Below are positions 1-14,279 of a DNA stretch of 64,000 nucleotides, piece after piece (within the stretch, counting starts at the first letter, position 1; every line of letters begins with the position of its first letter). The DNA comes from Bradysia coprophila (taxonomy: Eukaryota; Arthropoda; Insecta; Diptera; Sciaridae), in contig NC_050738.1 in assembly GCF_014529535.1 (NCBI RefSeq), positions 8,775,410 through 8,839,409 on the forward strand. The letters are read 5' to 3'. The position numbers and the translations under genes are program-made. Under the pieces are notes generated by a model. The model was not told the DNA's origin and did no database searches. It was given only the letters and a program-made list of their open reading frames with translations.

Positions 1-1323
1 CACTAACATTCAAAAAAAACTGTTTTAAAAATAAATATATACACAAAGAGCTAAATCACGATTGAATATGGATTGATAGATGATGAAATCTGCCGAAAAA
101 ATAAAAATTCTAAAATCAAAATAAACATACACACCATCCAGCTGTATAAATCGAATCCGATTTGAATCTTAGAACTTGGGGGAAAAACAATATTTTTTAT
201 AATGTTTTGTGCGTAAATCTAAAAATATACAAAATTTCACTGCTAGAATAGCAATAGGCAAATTAGAAGTTTGAATGATTGCCAGCAGCAGAAAAAAATA
301 TTAAAATATACAAAAAGTGGATGGTGATGTGTATTAAATTATTAGAAATTTTTGTTCCAATTTTTTTTTTGTGTTCTTCATTTCCTTTAGACAGATAGCT
401 ATTTCGTTTGGAAATAAAAATGAGGTTGGCGTTTTTTTGTGTGTCTTGATAGATTCGCAAATACCGGTACAAAGGTTAAAACACTTTCATTTGGGCATTA
501 CATTGCGAAAGTTGTGCCGAGAAGCATGCCATTTATTCTGAAACATGTAATTGGATATCTTCGAACGAAATATAAATGCTAACGACTCATTTGTAATGAT
601 ATCATTACTGACGATGACAGACAAAAAAAAGAAGATGAGATGATCCATGTCTTAGTGAAGATACAACATCACTCTCTCACTTTAATTTTAATTTTCATTT
701 GACCGAAACTTATGAAAAATTCAGTAACATCATAATTTGTCAGATTGTGATGTTTTGTACACAAGTTTCAAGCCAATTTTAGTTCTATCATCCTAGCCTA
801 GGTCTATTGACTTTGTTCATTATTTCATTGACTCATTGACTCACACATAATCTGGTTGATTCGTTTGGTTCGGTTGCTACATCATAGTAAATATATATAC
901 TTACAGTATATATGCTGTCAGTTTATGAGTCCAGTCATCTGCTATGGAATTCTAATTATGTAAGATACGCTTGTCGTTCGGAAAAAGCTTAGAAAATTTA
1001 AGAATTAAAATTAGTCTAGTTCGAAAACCTATTCCTATTGAACACTCAACACGTCAGTACAGGAGCTGTGATACAAATGAAATCATTTTCAAGAGGCGCT
1101 CGTATCTCGCAATCAATTTTTAATTTTCAATTTTTTTAAATGATCATGCTTGGCGCTAAAGGTTCGTTTTGGGCGCCAATTTTTTTTTTGTCGATTCGAG
1201 CCAATTTTTTTGGGCGCCACGAGTACTTGTCGACAGTCTCTATAATTAAAAGACTCGTAAGCAATATGAAATCTGTGACTTCTTTTATTTGAAGTATTCC
1301 TTACTTTTGTTGATATTAGTATA

Positions 1324-1435
1324 TTACTTCTGAGGTTCCAAGTTGTGTATTTGATACATTGGGTGTTACAACCCCATCCGAAGGGGAGGACTGTATTCCC
1401 CACTTGTCAAATGACAACTTGGAACCTCGTAAGTA
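1324..1435. repeat. Short hairpin element (MITE-like)
   Basis: Two arms of about 22 nt (1324-1345 and 1414-1435) are inverted copies around the core GAGGTTCCAAGTTGT, with one or two mismatches. Similarity continues more weakly inwards for another 15 nt. The total length and shape fit a non-autonomous foldback element. No target-site duplication is clear. Confidence 0.6.
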
Positions 1436-3759
1436 CAATGATTTACGTGATTATGCAATGTAAATGAAAATGAAACATGCCGTAACACGTAAAGTCTATT
1501 ACTTCATTGTTTAGAACATAAATCTTATTATATAATACTTCATGACGCAGAGATCATCGCTTATAAGTGCCTTTGTTGTCAAGAACAGACGACTACCCGT
1601 TTCACTTGTATAGAACAAAGGTCTGTTTTTTTATCAGGAAAATATTTAATTCAGGTCAGCGGGCACACTCATTTAAAATATACCTATTGTCCATTAACGT
1701 GTATGATTAATATAAAAATGTGCGCTGCGTTAAATAGCAATTCTTTGATTACAGTGGACGTACTCAGTTAAATTTAATTATTATTAATAAAAATTAATGA
1801 CCGAACACAGAACCATGAAATTTGAAATTAATACCGCTGAAGACGCAATATTACATCATTACACAAATACGATACCAAGTCGAAGCTGGTATTTTAATGT
1901 AAAAATGACCATTCAAAGAGTTAAGAATAACAAAATATTCAATCACAGCACGATATGTTGAGTATTACTCTGAAGGCAGAGATTGTTTATCGGATGTTTT
2001 TATTTGATTATTTTTTTATTCATAAAAATATATTTTACAAACATTGCATTCACATTCGTTCAACTCAACGAGTATATCAAATTTCAATCATTCGAAATTT
2101 CTAACGAGATTCGATTCGGTCGGGAAAAAAGTAACGAGTCGAGTGTTTAGTATATTTGTCGCAAAAAAAGCTTCACCGTAAATTGATTCTTAGATTCAAA
2201 TCTGTAAAATATTTTCGCACCTAAAAACTTTTACATGCCATGTTGTGATTGATGGTGTTTCCTCAATCATTTTTTCCTAAATATTTTCTGCTATAAAAAC
2301 GTTGAGTCGATCTGTTTATTATCGAGAATAAAGATGCCGATCGATCATTATTTCTTTTAGACGATACACACACTGTGTCGGCCAAACATTTAATTTAATT
2401 GACATTAATATCGCTGTGCTTTTTTTTACATCTGTGTACATTACATGACCATTCGTCGAAAATATAATTCGTATTTCGTTCAACCAACAAACTATGACAA
2501 TAGATTTATGTTCTGATTAAACGTTTTCCATGTCGTAATCAATGGATTTAATCAATGCTTGGGTATGCATATCAGGTCGCACATAGTATATACATAAATG
2601 TGTGTGCTGCTATTAATAAAATGTTATGAACGCCAGAAAAGGTATAACTTGCTGTTTAGCATAATATAAGTGGGCATATATATATTGAACTCATAGAATA
2701 TTAACTCTTAGTGTTCCTTTGCCGAGCATATCGATTATGTAACCCAAAAGAATTAATTCGCGTTGGTCGCGTGTGAACTTCCGCTAAAAATAGCATGTTT
2801 CAGATACATTAAAAGAATAATATATATCGAAGTAATGAGTATTAAAGAGCACAAATAAAAAAGTATTTAGTAAACGAGTTCTCATTTATAAAGCCCGACA
2901 TGTTGGCGGGTCAAACACCACACAAAACAAAAAACAAAATTTTATTTGTTTTGTGATGTGACTAAGAAAAACTGAGACGATTAAATTCGCGCGCTAAATT
3001 TCAACTTATCGCTCAAGAATTTTTTATTTAGTTTTAATTTATAGATATCGTGTTCAACGTACTAACGATTCAATCAGATAATATGTACACAAAAAAAACG
3101 GTACACAGTAGGTATACGGTGTAAAAGCAACAACTAAAATACAAAGTAAAATTCAAACTAATCTTCTACGTCAACGAATTAAATGTTCCTGTTCCTATCA
3201 AATCGATACGAAAAAACACTTCCAATTTATTTTCTGTTTTCTATTTAGGTAAATTGGAATTTAACAAGCTCCGAGTGTTAAGTCGAGTTGATTGACTCTC
3301 TTTATACACACTGATATTCCAACAAACAAATAAAAAATGCTAATTGTTCATTGCTCTTTGACTCCAGTGAGTTGATGGGTATTTTCTGTGATTACACATT
3401 ACAATAAAACATTCAAATTGAAACAATCAGATGGATGATGATGCTCCATTGAAATAACATTTTGCGAATCGGCATGATTTACCTACGCTAATAAAAAATG
3501 CTTTTGTTGCAAGACTGAAATTAATGAGAAAATGGTTGAAAATGTTAGAAGTCTTAATTTATGAAATCGTTCTACCCACGACGCCGTTTTTATTTTTATA
3601 TAAATATTTCTCACTTCTCAGTTAGTGTCATTTGAAAAGTTTAGTGGAACGGTAAGGAGAACGATTTTTTTTGCAGGTAAACTTTAGCCGATAAAGACAT
3701 AACTACAAGCGTGTTGGAAGCTTTGGTACCATTTGCTTTCTTACTTCACCTATAACTTA

Positions 3760-3981
3760 GGGTCTATTTTAGGGAATATAAATCTCGAGAAATTCATGAA
3801 AATTCTCAAATTTTATTTGTTCGTGAATCTTAAGAATGATCATTCAAAATCGTTTGACTGGCTTACACATGGTCGCAAACAGCTAAAATATCCAGAACTT
3901 GTTGTTGGAAGCAAATAAGTAAAAAAAAATGACTAAAAAATTGAGGAATTTTAGGGAATTAATTCCCTAAAAATAGGCCCT
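3760..3981. repeat. Degenerate MITE with AGGGCCTATTTTTAGGGAA ends
   Basis: The left end (AGGGTCTATTTTAGGGAAT) and right end (ATTCCCTAAAAATAGGCCCT) are imperfect inverted copies. The interior is AT-rich and has no coding potential; the 61-codon frame inside is incidental. The outer bases resemble the CAGGGCTTATT ends of the element at 22353-22512, so the two may be related. Confidence 0.45.
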
Positions 3982-4089
3982 GCTACAACTGCATCTTTCC
4001 ATCTTGATTTTGATCTTCCTGGTCTGCGGTTATTTCAATACAAATAGTTAATTTTGTCCGACTTGTTTACCATCGAGATTTTTAATCTC

Positions 4090-4295
4090 TCACAGACGGC
4101 AAGCATATTAACAGTTTTACTATCTGATCTATTACTTCATTTGATCGAAGATTGTCAGAGATTTATTTCAGAAATCTTTTACTTTATTTGTTTTGAACAT
4201 GTCTTTTGCTATATAAGACCTCATCGGTCAGAGCTTGTCGTTAATTATTGCTGTCTTTGTCGATAACAGGTGACAGCCGTATGTAACAGGTTAAA
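4090..4295. repeat. Member of the GCCGTCTGT-ACAGGTTAA dispersed repeat family
   Basis: One side carries CACAGACGGCAAGCAT and the other ends with GTAACAGGTTAAA, preceded by TGTCGATAACAGGTGACAG. The interior has the modules CTGATCTATTACTTCATTTG and TTTGCTATATAAGACC, which recur in other copies (for example 23082-23201 and 57797-57991). No coding capacity is seen, so this is a non-autonomous repeat. Confidence 0.5.
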
Positions 4296-7200
4296 TTTTA
4301 TTTAGCAGTACCAAGAGCATATGTTCCTCATCCATTCTTTCCACACTGACACCTCCAAAAATTGATCGAAGGATTCTCCATTAACCATACACGTTGGAAG
4401 CCGAAAATCTATAGGCGGAGTAGAAACGCTATTGCAATCAAAAACCTACCTCACACTCGAGACATATATTCTACCACATAGATCTGTCTGCAGTTCAGAA
4501 AAAAAACCTAAAATGTGTAATGTAAATAAACAGTAGATATACTGTGGTAGCTTTTAAACGGTTTTTGTATTTATAAGACTTAAACCACCATATTCGTAAT
4601 CGTTTCTCTTATGTATATAAATTTGATGAGTTTTTGTCCTGCTGTTGATCAAACGTTTATAGCAATAAATTTCCATTAAAAAAATTATTTTTCCAACAAA
4701 TATACGCCCCCGAATACCATACAAAAATATAACCGGGTCAACCAGACGAATGTATACTCATTTGAACAGTGTGTTGAATAAAACTCCATCAACTAAATTC
4801 TTTTCAATTTCATATCTCGTTCATCAGTGATAGCGCATTCAGACGCATTTTATATAAAAATAAAAAAAGAAGTTTCTTTTCAAATTTATTGCCTTCGGTC
4901 AGACTTTGTGTTAATTAAGTAATTTGAAACATAAAAATAATAATTAAGTTAAGTGATGGATCGTTTCGTTGTAATATAACGAGTCGAAATATACATTCCG
5001 TTTAGAAATATAATACGCAAGCGTATCATCATAAGGACAATGGTAAAATAAATGGTAATAGGTGTGACGTCATTGTTATCGTTTAATTACGTAATCTTGT
5101 AGACGGAAAATAGACATAAGAAACTTTTCAAGCAGCATATGCTCGTACAGGACCTTATATCTAGACAGAACAATCTTCCTGTAAATTCACGTTATTTTGC
5201 GTGAAGAAGTAACATACTAAGGAAGCCAACAGTCCTAGAAAACTACGTCTTTTTTCTGTGTGAAATGACGCAATATTCCTTAACATTTTTCTGGTTGATT
5301 GACCTCGTTTGTGTTGGAAATAGATATCCACACAGATACAAGGCAATTGTTAAGTATTTATGAGGAAAAAGTTTTCGCTTATAACTTTTGCACTTCCATA
5401 AAAGTTTTCAGTTCATTCCACCAAAATTATCTCCCCTCACTCGAATTCGTATCGCCAATTAATCCTTATCGGCTAACATCGCCTTAACAATCAAAAACTT
5501 ATGTTTTAGTGTGTAATATCGACCAATCAAATCCTTACAGAAAACTTATTCCATTCTAATTCTCTGCCCTAAAATACCTAGTAATTTCACCCGACCTATT
5601 AACCCAGATCCGATAATTTTTAATTCGTTTAGTGTTAGTACTAAAACTGTAGTCGTTGAAAACCATTCCTATTAAAACGAAGCTATATTCTTGTAGTATT
5701 TAAACAGAACAGCATGACGTGTTGTCATTAAACATTTTTTATCTATCGACAACGACAGTGGCGGTAGGATTTTATTAATACGATAAATTTGAAGAGATCC
5801 ATTTTAATATTTTAATATTTATTATTGACCCCCGTTAAATTTATGGGACCATTTCATTCGACATTTCGTTCCTAAAATAATCCTTACTCATCTTTCACAT
5901 GAACATTTATGCCGAGTTTAAGCTTAAGCCAAGGTCATCATACGTTCGCTTCAACATTTGTACTCACCAGTAAGGATTGTAACGATGTTACAAGTCAATA
6001 GCCAATCTTGACTAAGAATAAAAATTCGATTATGTGCGATGCATGCGAGCCAGTGTACACGGTGTATTGCAGTGCTGGTTACATTTTATATTTAAACTTC
6101 GTTTTCCATCGCTTATTCTCAGCTATTTCAATAAAAATTCAGTTAGCAGGTCATAAATGTTTACAAATATAACGATTCCCAATGAAAAGAGAAAAAAAAA
6201 ACTTTTTAACAGTTTTACACTGAACATTCATGCCGTGTCTTTCGAAATTCCCTTAGGAAAATGTTATTTATATAAATACAACGTCTCCATGTATCCATTA
6301 AGTTTTACGGGTTCACGAGTATTATATGTTCAATGTTTTCCATTCGGAAAACATTCGAAGCATGTGGAAAATTTTCGTTCAGTATTTTCTTTACCATTTG
6401 TCTTTCGAAACGCGGCGAATTGCAATCGTTTTATCTTTTACATGTAACAATTTTCGCTTATGTTTGCTTATTCCTATTTTTGAAAAGACTAGGCAAATGG
6501 ACCAGTTATGTCAATAATAAAATATTGGTAATATTGGATAGTGGAGTCTGTCACTTCGTTAGATAATCGAATCTATTACTTCATTGTATTTACCTTGCAT
6601 TTTGTTATATAAAACCACTTTAGCCAGCAGATGACACAGCCTTCGTTTAATAATAAACGTCCCACTCATGAGTTCACCATTTTATTATTATATGACGATG
6701 ATGTATCATCATAATGCGACGGTGCACTCATGTCATTTCTATGCTTTTCCCGTCACGATACATTGTTGTAGCAATTAATTTGTTTTAACCATAAAACACC
6801 TTTTTTGTTTGTTTTTAAATGACATGTTCTGTTCAATACATTTTCACTCATTACATTTTTTTCTCGATGGATAATGTTCCACTTCGACAAATATCAGACT
6901 TCATACGAATCTGTAAAACATTTTGTCCCACAATGATTGTTCGGTTAATTTGATGCAACACCTACAGAAGTGTGTTATTAAAAGTTTTTGCTCAATTTTT
7001 TGATATATTCCGTTTTTCAATTCACGTTAAAAAACTGTTGCTGAATTAAGCAATTTGTTGAGCGTAGTTAAGATTTTAGGTTGATGTCGGATGTACGCCT
7101 GTTTATTTTATTACAGTATGGATTGGATAAGTGATTTCGTTGGATGAAGTAATTTTTCTAAATTTCCAACCAAAATAGCGTTAAAATTAGACAAAAAAAA

Positions 7201-10033
7201 AATTTCAATGACCATTGCAGGGTAAACATCTGAGACAAACTTAAGCAATGAGCTCTGGCTAATGTGGCTGCTTTTGGACAAAATTAATGAGAAATCTCTA
7301 TCAAGGAAGTAGAAGATCAAATAATAAATCGGTCTAATAGTTGCCGTCTGTAAAAGGTTAAGCTCTCAGCTGTTCCGCTGTTCCACTGTTCCAGTACTCG
7401 CAATTCTATATATACAACTAACAAAATACATCAAAACGATGTAAGTGTTAGAATGAGATCAGCGTTTCTAGTTACATTTCCACTCTACAAAGTGTATATA
7501 TGACAAAAATTAATTGCACGACATCGACGACCACACATCAAACTAAATGTTTGTATTTATCGCTGCGTTTTATTGCATGAAAAAATTATGAATCGTGGAA
7601 TAGGAAAATTATTTAAATTTTCTATTTTCGGTTGTGCAACTAAAAGTAATTTATTTATCAGTATTACCGAAGCGGCAGTGATCTGTACAGACTCTGTATA
7701 TTACAGAGACACATAAATATAAATATTTTTGCCGTTTATCTTTGTGTAAATGCAAGAAGACATTAAGTCTTTAACGAAAAAAAAAATTCGTGAAAATGAT
7801 AAGTATTCAATGCTGTCGATGATAGACATTTGGCACGTATAATGTACTGCAATATTCTCCACAGTGATGAATATTACAAATTAAAATTTGAGTGATTGCG
7901 AATGGGAATGCTTTGGAACATGTTTTATTTATAGAAATGAAACCGAATGCACCTGCTAGTAATTATCGTTTCTTGTCGCTATTTTGACCCTAAGTTTATA
8001 TACAAAAATTGTCCCGGCTAAAAGAGGGGAAGAATTTTAAATAATTAATTTTCAGACACGAAACGCATAACAGACATAGAGTCACCATTCGCTTGACGGT
8101 CATTATCCATAAATTAAGATTGTTTCGAATTCGAATTTATTTTAAACTAAGAATTTCAATAAACTTCCGGGGATTTGTGACAAAGCAGTTTAGTCAGTCA
8201 GCATAGGTTACGAAACGACGCGACGATAACATGCGAAAAAATTATCCCTATTTTTCAGCCTTTGATTTGGTTGCCGTATAAAATCTAATACTTTGCAGAA
8301 AATATTCAACCGAACGCATGTTGGATTCAGTTTTATTTAAAGAAAATTTATTTTATTTCTGACTTAAAAAAAAACATTTGAAAACTCAACAAAAAATGTA
8401 TTTAAATTTGAAGTCGAACGCTTCATATCACTACGATCTGTTACACTTGTAATTATATTTTGTTAACGGAAAATGTACACGAAATAGAATAATTATACTT
8501 TGATGTGGTTCGTTTGTAGTGTATAAATGTAAATCATACACGTTACGTTTTGGAGTAATTGAAATTTACATTCGAGCGTATCAAACAGGTGCATACAAAA
8601 TTGATTTTTCAACAAAAACTCTCATTAATTGAAAAGTGTGTATGTATACGGTTTACTGTTTGAAATTGCTCAGTCCATTCGTAAATACTCTGTTGACAGA
8701 GATGAACCGATGAAGAGAGAAAAAAAACATTTTATGTTGTTTTCCCCCATTCAAGGTCACTCATGGGTAAGTTTTCTATATAGATGTACGAATATCTTCC
8801 ATGCTGATTGCTAACACATCCGTACATAGAGTATATAGGAATGTTTACTTAACTAAAACTAGGGCAACATTTTCCTATGAAAGTTGATATTACACCACCA
8901 GCAAACTTCATATCTTCCATTATAATGGAAAATTGTTTAGATAATTTATATTCAGCTTGAATCGGAAGGAAGTTTTTTTTGTGTGTTTGCGTTATAAAAG
9001 CAATATTAAAGTAGAAACATCAATTTGTATGACATGGGGGCAAATAGACGTTCTATTTTTTTTTTGCTCGTCTATTACTATGGCTTTTCAGAGAACATTT
9101 TCTCGTTCTACATCTACACTTAAACATGCAACCAACATGGAAAAGGATATATAATGGCAAATTATAGGATACTACGCATCGGAAATGTGCCCTAGTTTTC
9201 CTTATAACGGAAAATCGAAATTATAAAAATTATTTTTATTTCCATTTCTATGATGTCATCGATTCTATCGAGCCCATTTTCTCGTTTGATTTTTCGCATT
9301 CTTAATGGAACGACCGATTCGTTTATTTTATACAAAGCGCTTTGTGGTAGAAGAAAAATAAAATAAAATTTCTTTTATTTCGGGCGCCAAACATTAGCTG
9401 TTGTTTAAATAAGACGGTTTTGTGCGAAAAGACAAATTTGACAAACTAATAAATAAACGATGTGGATGTCGATGGGATGTATGACTTTGATTTATTCACA
9501 TTTTGTTCTGTATGTTGGCGAGGAAGTAATTCTCATTATGTTAATTCTATTCGTACGCTTACTTCCGTTGTATATAGAAAATAAAAACTTAAAAGAAAAA
9601 TTATTTTCAGCTAAATGCGCCGTTCTTAAAATTTGAGATCACTTTTTGCTCTTTGTCAATATTTGTCCGGGGGCTTTGGGCGCTTTGGGGCAAAATTATT
9701 ATCAGAAACGAACAGCTCAGTGCGATATTACTTTAGAAACTTTGATCATCTGTTATCGATAACAATGACAAGAATAAGGGAACGACTCTGGTTAACGTTC
9801 TCTTACATAGCAAAAAAATATGTTAAATAAACAGAGTAATAGATTTTGTAATAGAGTAATGGATCAGGAACAATAGGTACTACGTAACATAAATGCTGAA
9901 GTATGATAGTAATAGTATGCTGACATTGAGCTCGGTTTGCATTTATGCGCGTTTTATCATTAGGATAAGTATTTTTAACCGAAAATCTTTTACTTCATTT
10001 GTTTCAACATATCAAAATTTCTGTTATAATAAT

Positions 10034-10197
10034 CTCATTATCGAAGACTATTTTTGGGAATACATTTTCTCATATTTTCTTAAATTACATTTTCCAAGAT
10101 TTTCCCAGAAATAATTTTTGGAAAAATGTGGAAATTATGAGAAATTGTGGGTAATATGTAAGAAATGTTTCCCAAAAATAATCCCCGATAATGAGAC
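10034..10197. repeat. MITE with CTCATTATCGxxGAxTATTTTTGGGAA ends
   Basis: The left terminus at 10034-10060 and the right terminus at 10171-10197 are inverted copies of about 27 nt, differing at about three positions. The interior is full of TTTTCTCAT/ATTATGAGAAA-like inverted tracts, so the whole 164 bp could fold as one hairpin. There is no coding content. Confidence 0.6.
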
Positions 10198-11914
10198 GAC
10201 GTTAATTAGAACGAATTTGTTATTTCAGTCGTCATTACGATAATAGATGATTATGGACGTGAGTAAAAGACTGAGTCTACCATTTATTCTGTTTAAGTTA
10301 AGAACAGACTCCTTTTAATAGTCAGTTCGGATCATAAAACCAAATTTTTCTTGCGATTTCTTACTAAGTTTATAATTTAAATTTCAATTCCGATTCGAAT
10401 TAAAGCTAATAGCACGGCGTTCTATTAACTTTGACAAAGTCATCATCAATTTAAAGATGAAAAAATCATTTTTTTAATCTTTATTTTTAGAACTAATGTA
10501 ATGATTCGCTAAATTATTTTTTGTCAGGTAGCAAACACGAGAGCTTAATAATTTCGTGTTTATTTTTCAAGATTTAAATGTGATATAACCGTTGAAAACT
10601 TAATTGAATAAGTTCGGTCTCGTTTTTTTTCTTCACGATAATAAGCATAGAATCGGACAAGTTAATAATTTTCGTATGAAATTAATTCCACACGATCAAA
10701 GTGTCGTCTTTATTATCATCCCTTTACGATCAATTAGCCTGACAAACACTTGTAAATATGAACCGGTTGTCATTCCATTTCATTTTTAAGCTGAAAATTA
10801 TGATGAGATCATAAAAGCCGAAACATCTGCACGTAATGTGTTTTGATCACATCACCATCAAACCGACAACGTTACGTAAAACCAGCAACGACCGAAGAGA
10901 ATTTCATTTTTTTTATTTTTCTTCTTTTTTTATTTACTAAGCTTAATAGAAATAGAAATTTTTATTGGAACGATCCATTCCATACACAAGCACACGCGAT
11001 TGTAAATAACATGGCATTTTGGGCGACACCAACGCAATTTCGATTTCCTTGTTTCACATAATACACATAAAATATTGTGTAGAGAAAGTGAAACTGGTGA
11101 TTTTTCCCTCATTTTCCTCAAATTCATTCTGTCCTATACGACCAATAAGGCACACACAGACAATTTTTAATTACATTTTATCATGCTGGTTGATTCGTGT
11201 GTGATGTCACCCAAAAATACAAAATCGACATTCGGGCGAGTGTTTTGGTAGCTCGTTTGCAGCTTGGAACGAAGTGAATTTTTGTTTTGTGTATAAATTA
11301 CATTCACATGCACGCCTTTTTCTCGTTATCATTTTAACGCATTTATGCCATATATAATACCCACATGGTGGCATGCGATGTGAATCAAATCGATAGAACG
11401 AGATAGTCCATGGTGTTGTTTGTCGACTAGAAGTTCTTGAAATGCTTTCAAGATTTATTTAAAAACTTTCTAATTGAATGCAAGCAAAGACTTTTGTATG
11501 AATGTGATAATAAGACGAATGACAATTTTTATTTTTGGAAGCAGAAGTCGAACCATTTATCTCTTAACAGAAGGTGTATCTCACATTACTCCGTTCACAA
11601 AAATATATATAAGAATTTACAACCAAAAAACTTGTTTAGATTTTCGATTGTTATTTTCAACAGTTATTTACTGCCGCTATCGAACGTGAAAAGAAAAAAG
11701 AATTCGGTCAAATTGATAATATGTATTGGAAGAAAACATCTGTTTCGCTAAGAAAACATTTGAATTTCTCGGTTATTTTTAGTTTGGTGTAAAAAGTCGT
11801 TTTTTAGCTAACTTATTTACTCGAACCAAATATTATGAAAAACAGAAATACGATAACCGGAAGTATGACGTAGTCTGATTGTCTTTTCGCTATATAAAGC
11901 CTATCTATCAAATG

Positions 11915-12165
11915 TGTGAATTAGAATGGGAATTCTCGAAGGATTATTGTTACATGCTGAGTTTAGAAACTAAGGGTAAAATCTATTACAATTTTGTACT
12001 TTTCTTCATAAAAAGACTGCTGTCACTGAATTATTTTTTCATGAACAAACTTCACTGTTGTGACATTTCATGGGACTGAATCAATGTAAAGTTGTTACAC
12101 AAAAAATAGTCCAGTGGGATTGAAGTGGGATTGAAGTGCTATAAAAACATGTGGCGCCTCTACAG
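11915..12165. repeat. Dispersed repeat copy 1 (TGTGTAACAACTTCAC family)
   Basis: This segment is matched in reverse orientation at 16935-17145. Shared blocks include GTTGTTACACAAAAAATAGT, CAGTGGGATTGAAGTG, GCTATAAAAACATGTGGC and the tract around ACTGCTGTCACTGAATTATT. The two copies lie about 5 kb apart. Further related copies lie at 17160-17375 and 25998-26240. It is non-coding. Confidence 0.6.
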
Positions 12166-12708
12166 GCCAACCGACAAGGCGAATACTAATCTACGATAAT
12201 GAAGTTGTTGCGATTTCAGTTGAGTATCACCCTTCTACAAACGGTAAATCATCTGTTATCGACATCGACGTCAACTATAAATTATATAATTTCTAGCTGA
12301 AGTACACTTTAAAGCAAAACGTATTAGCAAAACTAAAGAAATACAGGATTTGTCATTAAAAAAATACGCAATACATAAAACAGAAGAAGTAATAGATTCA
12401 ACCTTTATGTATATGACGGTATGTCTGTCTTTGGTTATTTATGATTCTGTCTACCTCCAAATTCTGTGTCAATTTACCAAAACTAAGAGAATTTTATCTA
12501 ACAAATTTCGATAAATCATAATTTTTTTAGATTTTTTCCCCTTTTCCTTTTTTTTGAAAAAAATATGAAATTTTGTATGAAGAGTCAGTTTATATCCCCA
12601 TTTAAAGGGACCGTATTTAAAAATGATCCTTTGAATTTCCTGAATTTCCTTATTTGGTGGAATTTTAATTCATTTCTGAATTATGAGTTCTAGGACCCAT
12701 AGAACTTG

Positions 12709-12862
12709 GTGACACATTTCTGGCAGGGAAATTCTTTAAATCGTTTTTTTTCACCATGAAGCCACTATGTCTACTACATTTTTGTACATTAACACAAAAA
12801 TGAGCCATCATGGAAATGATAAAAAAAACGATTTAAAGAATGTCTCGGCTAAATTATGTCAC
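12709..12862. repeat. Foldback element, copy A
   Basis: The arms run inwards from GTGACAnATTT and contain CATTCTTTAAATCGTTTTTT-like and CATGATGGCTCATTTTT-like blocks in inverted order. The same blocks form the better-preserved palindrome at 14047-14279, so the two are copies of one family. Confidence 0.6.
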
Positions 12863-14046
12863 GGTAATTTTCACCAGGTGCGGATCCACCTATGTGAGTT
12901 CTCCATTTAACTAAATCGATTATATGTCGATCTTAAAATCCTAGCTGTAAGTTTATGTAAATTCAGAAAACTGATTTACCAAAAACGGACCCTGTAGAAT
13001 AACGAAGGACATCTGAGCGACCTCTGAGAATTCCTATTCGTATAGAATAACTCCAACATCAACACGTTCCAGACAACACATTACCTTAAATCCGCTTTCC
13101 TGCTATCAATCACTTTTTCTTTAATCAAATTCAAATATTGCCAAAGGTCAAAAGCAACAACATTCGTGTTATTTTCACTGTAAATATACAGCATCGAATT
13201 ATCACTTCAATAAATTATAATAAATTGACTATAATAAAATTGTTCTAATTAGTGATAAATGATCGTAACGATGTTGTACACCCGAATAAAAAATAACAAA
13301 ATTTAAGTAGTTCGAATCCGATTTTTTTTTTCTTCTCTCTTATACTAAAACTCAGTTTAATTTCCAGTTATTACTTTGCTTGTCTTTCTCAATTACTCAA
13401 CGAATATTAACCTACATTGAACATTTTTGAAAAATTATATATTCTGCATGTAGTCGAAGTCTCAGCTCTCACAGCCTTTGAACATACACAGACTACTTAG
13501 TAGTAATACAAAGTTAAGTAATAACTAAGTGTAATTTTTCTCTAAAAAAAAGTGTAAACAAATAAAAGCGTGATTTTTGTGGTATATACTTGAATGTCTA
13601 AGTAATTATCCAGCACAAGTCCATTCGGTGTACATTGTAAGATTAGCGCTGAGATCATTATATTAAAGCAAGAGAATTTCTGTTAATCGCAAATTACAAT
13701 TAAAAATTTAATTTATTGATGTGGTATTTACATGTTTTATTTACAAACACGAAGAAAAAAAGCGTTTATTTAATTTAAAAAGCCAAAAGGAACGGTCTCG
13801 AGATTTAGTAATTTTACATTACGTCATCTGTTATCGACAACTGCGAGACAAAATCAAACGGATAGTTGTGGAACTGATATATGATGCGTTAGGAATTTAT
13901 ATTCGTAAGACTATAACGTATATGCTCACGTGAATGACTTTTTAATAGCTGTTGGGGTATGCTGCGAAAGCCCATCAAAAACTTCAGTAGAAACGTCTTG
14001 TAAATAAATCTCTTCCTGACAAAACTATTTTCCGAGAATGTTAAAG

Positions 14047-14279
14047 AAAGAATCATAAAACTTACTGACAATTTCCTGGCCAAGACATTCTTTAAATCGA
14101 TTTTTCGCCATGAAACCGTGATGGCTCATTTTTTCGGCCAAGTGGAGAAAAATGTAGATCTGGTCGTGGTCTACATTTTTCTCCATTTGACCAAAAATGA
14201 GCCATCATGGCTTCATGGTGAAAAATCGATTTAAAGAATGTCTTGGCCAGGAATATGTCAGTAAGTTTTATGATTCTTT
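14047..14279. repeat. Near-perfect 233-bp palindrome (foldback element, copy B)
   Basis: The left arm starts AAAGAATCATAAAACTTACT and the right arm ends with its complement. The arms are about 105 nt each and match almost throughout, including GGCCAAGACATTCTTTAAAT and CTACATTTTTCTCCA. The loop is only about 10 nt. A weaker copy lies 1.2 kb upstream at 12709-12862. Confidence 0.8.

Noticed and set aside
6157-6566. Three overlapping frames of 63-96 codons
   Set aside because: The composition (Phe, Tyr, Leu, Asn) is that of translated AT-rich DNA, they overlap in different phases, and no splice partners were found.
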